From Acidimicrobiaceae bacterium (lineage in GTDB: Bacteria; Actinomycetota; Acidimicrobiia; Acidimicrobiales; Acidimicrobiaceae): a DNA stretch of 20,263 bases. How positions within the stretch are numbered: position 1 is the stretch's first letter; the number at the start of each line of letters is the position of its first letter. Shown here one piece after another: positions 15,031 to 20,263 of the stretch. Below the pieces are notes generated by a model. That model worked only from the letters and a program-made list of their open reading frames with translations, was not told the DNA's origin and made no database searches. The stretch is taken from the NCBI GenBank assembly GCA_013044365.1, contig JABEUP010000208.1, positions 1 to 20,263 on the forward strand, given 5' to 3'. The translations under genes were made by a program, and so were the position numbers.

Positions 15031-15312
15031 TTAGAAGGCCCCGCCAGCCACTGCCGGCACGATTGATAATACCTGATTATTGTTCACAGCGGTTTCCATG
15101 CCACTTAGAAACCTCACATCCTCATCAGCCAAGAACACATTGACAAATCTTCTGAGGGATCCATTCTCGTCAAAAATTCTCTCACCCAAGCCTGGATACG
15201 CAGAATCTATGTTGCCAAGTATCTCGCCTACGGTCGAACCATCTATTTCAAGCTCCGCCAAACCCCCGGTTAGTGACCGTAGCTGGGTGGGCACCCGGAC
15301 CGTAGCACTCAT
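15031..15312 (-). CDS. MoaD/ThiS-family ubiquitin-like sulfur carrier with GG-Ala-Phe tail
   Basis: A 93-residue beta-grasp protein of the MoaD/ThiS/CysO type, small carriers that bear sulfur as a C-terminal thiocarboxylate. The fold is supported by VRVPTQLRSLTGG, ELEIDGSTVGEIL, FVNVFLADEDVRFL and the final VLSIVPAVAGGAF. Active carriers end in Gly-Gly; here Ala92 and Phe93 follow the diglycine, so two residues must be removed before activation, as known for QbsE-like carriers and Mec-type metalloproteases. Its ATG overlaps the thrC stop by one base (TAATG), with AGGAG six bases upstream inside thrC, so translation is coupled. The pairing of a PLP enzyme with a carrier protein recalls CysM and CysO of Mycobacterium. 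Whether it serves cysteine, threonine or another pathway cannot be told. Confidence 0.88.
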   Translation of the reverse strand: MSATVRVPTQLRSLTGGLAELEIDGSTVGEILGNIDSAYPGLGERIFDENGSLRRFVNVFLADEDVRFLSGMETAVNNNQVLSIVPAVAGGAF

Positions 15313-16553
15313 TAATTACTCCTTATAGACTCGTAAACCTGGGCAAATGCTTCCAGGGTTGGCTGAATTACAAACGTCGGACCCTGTGAGTCCTCCAAAG
15401 CTTCGACAGTCTTGAGTCCATTACCTGTTATGTAAGCCACGACTATCTCCTCTGGTCGGACAACACCCTCTCTGGCAAGTTTGGCAAGAGATGCGACCGT
15501 TACTCCACCTGCAGTTTCTGCAAAGATACCTTCTGTGCGAGCTAACAAACCCATTCCGCCAATGATTTCCTCGTCGGTGACCGAACCAAAACTGCCACCG
15601 GTCTTTCTCACCACGTCGAGAGCATAAAAACCATCTGCCGGGTTTCCAATGGCCAGTGACTTGGCAATTGTATTCGGCTTGACAGGTCGAATGTAATCAT
15701 GTCCTGATGCGAACGCGCTTGCAACCGGAGAACATCCAGTTGCCTGGGCCCCGGAGATCCTAACGTGAGGCTCTTCATCCAGAAGCCCTACCTGATAAAG
15801 TTCCTTAAACCCCTTGTGAATCTTGGTAAGCTGGCTACCTGATCCCACGGGCACCACGACGTGATCCGGGGCTTTCCAGCCAAGCTGTTCCGCCACTTCG
15901 TACGCCAAAGTCTTGGACCCTTCTGCGTAATAGGCTCTGATGTTGACATTTACGAATGCCCATGTAGGCTCCTCCGAAGCCAGTTCTGCGCACAGTCTGT
16001 TCACATCATCGTAGTTTCCGTCAATGGCTATGACATTTCCACCGAATATGGATGTGTTGATTATCTTTGCCTTTTCAAGATTCGCCGGGATAAAGACATA
16101 GGACTCCATTCCCGCCCAGGCAGCATGCGCGGCAACCGAATTCGCAAGGTTGCCGGTTGAAGCACAGGCAGCTACTTTCAGGCCCAACTCCCGTGCCTTG
16201 GAAAGCGCAACAGAGACCACCCTGTCCTTAAATGAGCCGGTTGGGTTGACAGTGTCATTCTTCAACCACAAATTCGGCAGACCTAACTCCTCGCCTAAGC
16301 TCCGCGCCTTGACCAACGGCGTGAAGCCAACCCCCAACGAAACGTAATCAGTTCCGTCTACTGGAAGAAGATCGGCATAACGCCATATGGTTGGCGGCCC
16401 GCTGGCAATTTTCTCACGGGAGACCGCGGCGGTGATCGCCTCATAATCATATGCGACTTCCAGTGGCCCAAAACAGTACTCACAAACGTGAAGCGCCTCA
16501 ATCGGATATGTCTTGTGACACTCACGGCACTTCAAGGATTGAACAAACGCCAT
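15312..16553 (-). CDS. thrC: Threonine synthase
   Basis: PLP enzyme that converts O-phosphohomoserine to threonine. The 413 residues begin with a small zinc-ribbon-like element (Cys9, Cys12, Cys24, Cys27), common in threonine synthases of this type. The PLP lysine is Lys109 in NPTGSFKDR, and the phosphate-binding and substrate segments ASTGNLANSVAAHAA and VPVGSGSQLTKIHKGF are intact. ATG is preceded by GAGGAG at normal distance. It is translationally coupled to the MoaD/ThiS-like gene downstream. Fold-type II relatives include cysteine synthases that accept sulfur from carrier proteins, so an alternative activity with the MoaD-like partner is conceivable, though the overall sequence fits ThrC. 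No hom or thrB gene is nearby. Confidence 0.93.
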   Translation of the reverse strand: MAFVQSLKCRECHKTYPIEALHVCEYCFGPLEVAYDYEAITAAVSREKIASGPPTIWRYADLLPVDGTDYVSLGVGFTPLVKARSLGEELGLPNLWLKNDTVNPTGSFKDRVVSVALSKARELGLKVAACASTGNLANSVAAHAAWAGMESYVFIPANLEKAKIINTSIFGGNVIAIDGNYDDVNRLCAELASEEPTWAFVNVNIRAYYAEGSKTLAYEVAEQLGWKAPDHVVVPVGSGSQLTKIHKGFKELYQVGLLDEEPHVRISGAQATGCSPVASAFASGHDYIRPVKPNTIAKSLAIGNPADGFYALDVVRKTGGSFGSVTDEEIIGGMGLLARTEGIFAETAGGVTVASLAKLAREGVVRPEEIVVAYITGNGLKTVEALEDSQGPTFVIQPTLEAFAQVYESIRSN

Positions 16554-17064
16554 CCAACTCTCCTCATCGATCGGGCTTTGGCACCTGGTAACGAAGTACT
16601 GGTTGCCGCGGTATCGTAGGGCCCGTCCCTAAACCGCTCTTGATGATGTCTCAATTACTGCTAAATGCTAATAGGCAAATTTATTTGAATCGACCTTTAA
16701 TTATATGCATACCTTGAAAAATCTAGATTCGGAAACAACTTTACACGCAATAATTATTCGAATAGCAATGTGCCGGCAGCTGCATCTCGGCGACTACGCC
16801 TGGAAAGTTGACTTCTCCCAAGGAAGTCATGGAATTCCAAGGCTCAGGCCGCCGAAGTTTCCGCAGAAACCCTGGACTTATCACCACCAGTGCCCAACAG
16901 AACTAAAACCGCCGTCAGGAAATACCTGCACTCTCATTTCAAACCATTCAAGTAGCCTCGTCATTTCCATCCGAGGCCGCGGTTGACCTTGAAGGACTGG
17001 CCCGCTCGGAACTCGGCGCCTGGTCCGACTTGTAAAGCCAGGCGAATACGCGCTATTCGCAGTC
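16554..17064. other. 511-base gap upstream of thrC, no gene recognised
   Basis: It separates glycerate kinase from thrC, both leftward. A perfect TATAAT on the minus strand (16700-16705) could be a -10 box for thrC, about 150 bases before its start, but no good -35 hexamer sits at the right distance. The plus frame 16907-17035 is open and ends DLEGLARSELGAWSDL, without a start codon; at 42 codons it may be chance. No riboswitch was identified in the thrC leader. Confidence 0.45.
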
Positions 17065-18081
17065 CTATAGACTCCCGAGCCCGTGTAATTTGAGTGCAGA
17101 TTCCAAAGTTATCCGGACCGATTCCAAAGTCGCCCGGTAGGCCTGCTCCTCACCCACTATTTCGACAAGGGAAAAAATTATCGATCTGTCGCGCCTGTTT
17201 TCTTTTACCTGAGGATCGCAATCACCAACCACCACCAGATATTGGACTCCATGCTCAAGGGCTAATGAAACTACCCGGCCAACGACCTTTCCAAGAAAGC
17301 TATGGGAATCCAAAAATCCCTCGCCTGTAACAATTAGCGACGCACCTTCGAGAGCCTCGTATAACCCATTGAACTCAGCGGCAACCTCAAAGCCAGGTAC
17401 AATGTGACCTCCAATGGCAGCTAAACCACCCGCCAGCCCACCAGCAGCCCCGGCTCCCTCTAAAGAGGAGATGTCGACACCAAACCGCTGGAAATAGTGA
17501 TTCTCCAAAGCTTCCAGACGCTGCGTCAGCAGTGCCACCTGGGCAGGAGTGGCACCTTTTTGAGCGGCAAATTCCCGCGCCGCCTCACTAAATCGGATCT
17601 CAACGTCCGCCGCCACAACAAGCTCAATGCCTTTTAGGCGAACGACTGGTTCCAGCTCCTCGATTGCGCCTAATCCCCCATCTGTAGAGGCAGATCCTCC
17701 GCAACCGACAATTACCTTTTTGGCGCCTGCGAATATCGCAGCCTTTATCAACTCGCCTACTCCCTTTGTGGTGGCATACAAGGGGTCGTTGTTGGCGGCT
17801 CCGCCAGCTAGAGTCAGGCCGGCAGCTTCGGCCATCTCGATCACAGCAGTTTGACCATCCAGTCTGTATGGTGCAATTATTCTTCTTCCATCGGCCGAAG
17901 TAACAACTGCGCTCCTATTGGATCCGCCGAACACTTCCAGTAAACCTTCTCCGCCATCGGACATTGGGAACAGGCCGACCTGGTAACCAGCTCTGTCAAG
18001 CACGTCTGCCATAGCGAACGAAATCTCCGAGGCCAATGCAGTGCCTCGAAATTTATCCGGCGCTACCAGAGCTCTTTTCAC
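17065..18081 (-). CDS. Glycerate kinase (GlxK/GarK type)
   Basis: Phosphorylates D-glycerate, feeding it into glycolysis or the glyoxylate and serine routes. Signatures in order are the opening VAPDKFRGTALASE, FPMSDGGEG, VGCGGSASTDGGLGA, the FAAQKGATPAQVALL segment, GAGAAGGLAGGL, and the C-terminal TGEGFLDSHSFLGKVV. It has about 338 residues against 370-380 in typical members; the shortening falls between GGLGA and the QKGATP segment. The frame opens at ATG 18090, but the GAAGG there touches that ATG, while GTG at 18081 is eight bases from it and puts APDKF at the usual distance from the start. It follows the PaaI-like gene by about 50 bases, so the two are probably cotranscribed. Confidence 0.9.
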   Translation of the reverse strand: MKRALVAPDKFRGTALASEISFAMADVLDRAGYQVGLFPMSDGGEGLLEVFGGSNRSAVVTSADGRRIIAPYRLDGQTAVIEMAEAAGLTLAGGAANNDPLYATTKGVGELIKAAIFAGAKKVIVGCGGSASTDGGLGAIEELEPVVRLKGIELVVAADVEIRFSEAAREFAAQKGATPAQVALLTQRLEALENHYFQRFGVDISSLEGAGAAGGLAGGLAAIGGHIVPGFEVAAEFNGLYEALEGASLIVTGEGFLDSHSFLGKVVGRVVSLALEHGVQYLVVVGDCDPQVKENRRDRSIIFSLVEIVGEEQAYRATLESVRITLESALKLHGLGSL

Positions 18082-18130
18082 AAACAGCATCCTTCGTACT
18101 CGGTGAAAACCCTACGCGGGCAGTTTGAGA

Positions 18131-18580
18131 TCACTGGCCCGTCTTCGGGTATATGATCAACTGGGTGCAACGGAACGCAGCTATTGTCTTATTCGTCAAT
18201 CTGCTCGTCACCTGGCAATCCCACACCTGGGTAGTTCTTCCGCCATGCACCATTTCTGAAACACCGTAGATTGTCCCAGTTCGGGCGCTTGAAAAGAAGT
18301 TCGTTTTGAGTTCAACAGTGGTGAAGCTGACCGCGCCGTCTGGAAGCAGCAATTGACAGCCGACGCCGCAAAGGGTGTCAGCTAGTGAGACGACAACTCC
18401 AGCGTGAAGATAGCCGTTCGGCGCCTGGTGAATATCATCCAGTGCCAGTTCGCCATGGAGCCGCCCTCCTTCAAAACGCATCAAATTGATACCAAGGGCA
18501 CCCAGCAGTCCGTAGGAGCTGATGAGCCTTAAACTAGCCTCGGTTACCGGCACAATAGATCCCATATCAAAGGTTGACAT
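18131..18580 (-). CDS. PaaI-family hotdog-fold acyl-CoA thioesterase
   Basis: A 149-residue thioesterase of the hotdog fold, expected to cleave acyl- or aryl-CoA esters. The active-site region NGYLHAGVVVSLADTLCGVG near residue 54 has the family His-Ala-Gly and an acidic residue on the following helix, Asp67. The strands TTVELKTNFFSSARTGTIYG and HGGRTTQVWDCQV complete the fold. ATG at 18580 has only a weak TAGG upstream. It is the first gene of a pair with glycerate kinase. A housekeeping role in freeing CoA from dead-end thioesters, as known for PaaI, is likely, but no phenylacetate genes are nearby and the substrate is unknown. Confidence 0.87.
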   Translation of the reverse strand: MSTFDMGSIVPVTEASLRLISSYGLLGALGINLMRFEGGRLHGELALDDIHQAPNGYLHAGVVVSLADTLCGVGCQLLLPDGAVSFTTVELKTNFFSSARTGTIYGVSEMVHGGRTTQVWDCQVTSRLTNKTIAAFRCTQLIIYPKTGQ

Positions 18581-18659
18581 AACATCAGCCTACCGAACTT
18601 GGGTTGCCATCTTCAAACACGCTGCCAAGTTAACCGGAAGGTTTCGGCCCAAGCCTTAG

Positions 18660-18941
18660 TTCGTAAGACCCGAACAAAGAGATGGAACCGACAGCCCTCC
18701 CATTGATCTCGATGAATACGTTGATCATTCCTCATGGGGACAGTCTTCCCTGTGCAAACCTGCGGGCGGTCTATATCGTCTTTCGGCAGACGTTCAACGA
18801 CATGGACCCTTAATACCTAGAGATGCATCAGCTCTGGTCATGCGAGCCATTGAACGAATGACCCTCAACGCGGGCTACGAAGACTGTCGGAAAGACATCG
18901 AACGGCTTCGAAATGAAATGTTAGCAGCGCTTGATAACTAG
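18660..18941 (+). pseudogene. Possible gene remnant without a start codon
   Basis: A plus-strand frame open for 93 codons with no ATG, GTG or TTG before an ATG at 18840, ending in TAG. Its last part looks like real protein: ALVMRAIERMTLNAGYED, then an amphipathic charged helix DIERLRNEMLAALDN. A second frame starting at ATG 18682 (MEPTALPLISMNTLIIPHGD onward, to 18813) ends just where the first becomes most protein-like, which would fit a frameshifted ancestor. I recognise no family. It lies in a 527-base gap between two leftward genes. A chance open frame cannot be excluded. Confidence 0.3.
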
Positions 18942-19107
18942 ATAGTAAGGCGGTTTACTGGGCAATTGAGCGACGCCGGACGATGGTAAGCTTATGACCG
19001 CCGCACCTCAAAATATCGGATTTACGAAAAATCGCCGAAGACGGAGAGGTGCGCTAGAACACTGACACACAAAGTCGGAACTTGACACACACACCACTAT
19101 GAGGTCA
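18942..19107. other. Gap between possible remnant and terC
   Basis: This is the 3' side of terC. TGACACACA occurs twice, at 19063-19071 and 19083-19091, exactly 20 bases apart, within a CA-rich stretch. No terminator hairpin was clear. Confidence 0.3.
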
Positions 19108-20049
19108 TCACGACAAGCGATCGCGTCCAGACGCCGCACTGCGCGGATGATGGTCACGAAAAAGACTAGCACCCACCGAAATGGACAGCAGGACGACAAT
19201 CACAACAAGAACTATCGCCGTCGGGATCTCGATAATGGAGTTCAGCAGCATCTTAACGCCGATGAGCACAAGTAATACCGCAAGCCCCTTCGCAAGATAA
19301 ACAAATTGGTCCATAGCTCTGGCAAAAACGAAGTAGAGCGAACGTAGGCCAAGCACCGCGAAGGCATTCGATGTAAACACCACATAAACGTTGGTTGAAA
19401 CACCGAATATCGCCGGAATCGAATCAGTTGCGAACACCAGATCGATCACCTCGATAGAGAGCAGCGCAACAAGCAGCGGAGTCGCAATCAAACGGGCAGA
19501 ATCTCTGATAAAAAAATGTGCTCCGGAGTACTCTTTCGATATCGGTAGCACATGTCTAAGCGTTCTAAGCACCATGCCCTGTCCAGGATTACCCTCGATG
19601 GTACCACGGACCATACGAATTCCAGCGACGAGTACGATCAACCCCAGCACATAGAAGGCCCAGTTTGCATGCTCGACCAAGGCGGCACCTCCGGCAATAA
19701 AACCACCTCGCAATACCAGCGCACTTATTACACCCCACTGAAGCACGCGGCGCTGCAGATTCCGCGGAACAGCTAAGTTTCTGAACAGCAATGCGAATGC
19801 AAAGACATTGTCGACGCTCAACGACTTCTCAAGCAAATAGCCAGAGAAAAACTGACCCGATATACTCGAACCCCGAGTAACCCAAAGAAGTACCCCAAAT
19901 GCTACAGACACACCTACCCAGAGGGCACTCCCGACCATTGCACCACGTAGACCATCCAAGTCAACGACCTTATGCATCAGCATATCTCCAGCGATAAGTA
20001 TGCCGATGCCGAAGATCGTTGCAATCCACACCCATAAGGTAACCGACAC
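19108..20049 (-). CDS. TerC-family integral membrane protein
   Basis: A 313-residue polytopic membrane protein of the TerC/Alx/YkoY family, members of which are linked to manganese export and tellurium resistance. About eight or nine hydrophobic segments are visible. The two family motifs EKSLSVDNVFAFALLF (residues 74-89) and FATDSIPAIFGV (206-217) carry the conserved acidic residues thought to bind the metal. The last 20 residues are polar and charged (RDHHPRSAASGRDRLS). The GTG start at 20049 lacks a clear Shine-Dalgarno sequence. It lies 57 bases downstream of a LytR_C-domain gene on the same strand; that gap is too short for the yybP-ykoY manganese riboswitch often found before such genes. 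Confidence 0.92.
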   Translation of the reverse strand: MSVTLWVWIATIFGIGILIAGDMLMHKVVDLDGLRGAMVGSALWVGVSVAFGVLLWVTRGSSISGQFFSGYLLEKSLSVDNVFAFALLFRNLAVPRNLQRRVLQWGVISALVLRGGFIAGGAALVEHANWAFYVLGLIVLVAGIRMVRGTIEGNPGQGMVLRTLRHVLPISKEYSGAHFFIRDSARLIATPLLVALLSIEVIDLVFATDSIPAIFGVSTNVYVVFTSNAFAVLGLRSLYFVFARAMDQFVYLAKGLAVLLVLIGVKMLLNSIIEIPTAIVLVVIVVLLSISVGASLFRDHHPRSAASGRDRLS

Positions 20050-20106
20050 AATGAGAGTTTAGTTGTTGGGTCAGGTTGTTAAGTTTTATTGGAAGAGACT
20101 GTTGTT

Positions 20107-20263
20107 TTAACCGGCCTTATCGGTGCCAAGAACTACGTTCAAATCAGACGGCTGCACCGCTGGGATAGGCGCCGAAAATGACAAGGCCTTTACGGAAGAC
20201 GCTCCCAAGCCAATCGCGGTAGCCATCTTGTCTGCCTGGGTTTGGTACCCCGGTGAATAGTAA
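20107..20263 (-). CDS. LytR_C-domain protein, last 51 residues (5' end outside window)
   Basis: A minus-strand frame enters from the right edge and ends with TAA at 20107-20109. The visible residues begin YYSPGYQTQADKMATAIGLG and finish SDLNVVLGTDKAG. The YY-x-PGY opening, the helix with a small-residue-rich turn and the terminal VVLGTD match the LytR_C domain that ends many LytR-CpsA-Psr cell-wall ligases and some stand-alone membrane-anchored proteins of actinobacteria. The catalytic LCP domain, if present, lies outside the window, so the full identity is open. It may be cotranscribed with terC. Confidence 0.75.
   Translation of the reverse strand, partial: YYSPGYQTQADKMATAIGLGASSVKALSFSAPIPAVQPSDLNVVLGTDKAG

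Noticed and set aside
16700..16705. Perfect TATAAT as thrC promoter
   Set aside because: No acceptable -35 hexamer 16-18 bases upstream and a 150-base leader; kept only as a note on the gap.
16907..17035. 42-codon open plus frame ending DLEGLARSELGAWSDL
   Set aside because: No start codon, an in-frame stop directly upstream, and too short to distinguish from chance.
20050..20106. yybP-ykoY manganese riboswitch before terC
   Set aside because: Only 57 bases separate the upstream stop from the terC start, and the conserved elements are absent; the rest of the upstream sequence is coding.
1..20263. Mobile element, phage, CRISPR or defence island
   Set aside because: No transposase, integrase, repeat-spacer array, terminal repeats or toxin-antitoxin pair was seen; gene content is housekeeping and small metabolic units.

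Overview
The window looks like a chromosomal segment of an actinobacterium with moderate GC content, perhaps from the Acidimicrobiia or a relative; this placement is inference. The signs are a PAC2-family protein, an actinobacterial-type HemQ with the YPMSKRR motif, a thrC-moaD-groEL neighbourhood, MscL with a C-terminal CPEC/CMYC knuckle, many GTG and TTG starts, and a CIRCE operator on groEL. Nothing seen points to a phage, plasmid, CRISPR array, transposon or defence island, and no tRNA or rRNA gene was recognised.

Layout. 1-949 (+) is the C-terminal two thirds of a HemY/CgoX-type (copro)porphyrinogen oxidase cut by the window edge. It converges with and overlaps by 14 bases cobT (936-1991, -), which follows a GtrA-like membrane protein (2063-2662, -) and citrate synthase (2698-3972, -). 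A 15-bp perfect hairpin lies between the last two and covers the GtrA start codon. A GNAT acetyltransferase (4162-4599, -) is divergent from a PAC2 protein (4768-5664, +). Next comes a two-gene unit, a CocE/NonD-like serine hydrolase and an acyl-CoA-ligase-like enzyme (5860-9090, +), then a NUDIX hydrolase (9262-9951, -) and MscL (10389-10793, +). A leftward cluster holds hemQ, larE and a NIL-domain protein (12855 down to 10924). Beyond it are a candidate 29-codon ORF, a strong terminator, groEL with CIRCE, and the translationally coupled thrC-moaD pair (16553 down to 15031). The right part holds a PaaI-like thioesterase and glycerate kinase pair, a possible gene remnant (18660-18941, +), a TerC-family membrane protein and, at the right edge, the last 51 residues of a LytR_C-domain protein.

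How the genes fit together. Three genes serve tetrapyrroles: the oxidase and HemQ fit the coproporphyrin-dependent heme route, and CobT builds the lower ligand of cobalamin. Two proteins belong to known sulfur-handling families, LarE and the MoaD/ThiS-like carrier; the latter ends in GG-Ala-Phe and so probably needs proteolytic maturation. Central metabolism is represented by citrate synthase, threonine synthase and glycerate kinase. The hydrolase-ligase pair reads as a small catabolic unit in which an ester or amide is cleaved and the released acid activated with CoA. No wholly new multi-gene system is evident. The most interesting points are the MoaD tail and its coupling to thrC, the three-cysteine LarE next to a NIL protein, the hairpin over the gtrA start, the 29-codon ORF and the degraded-looking coding stretch before terC.
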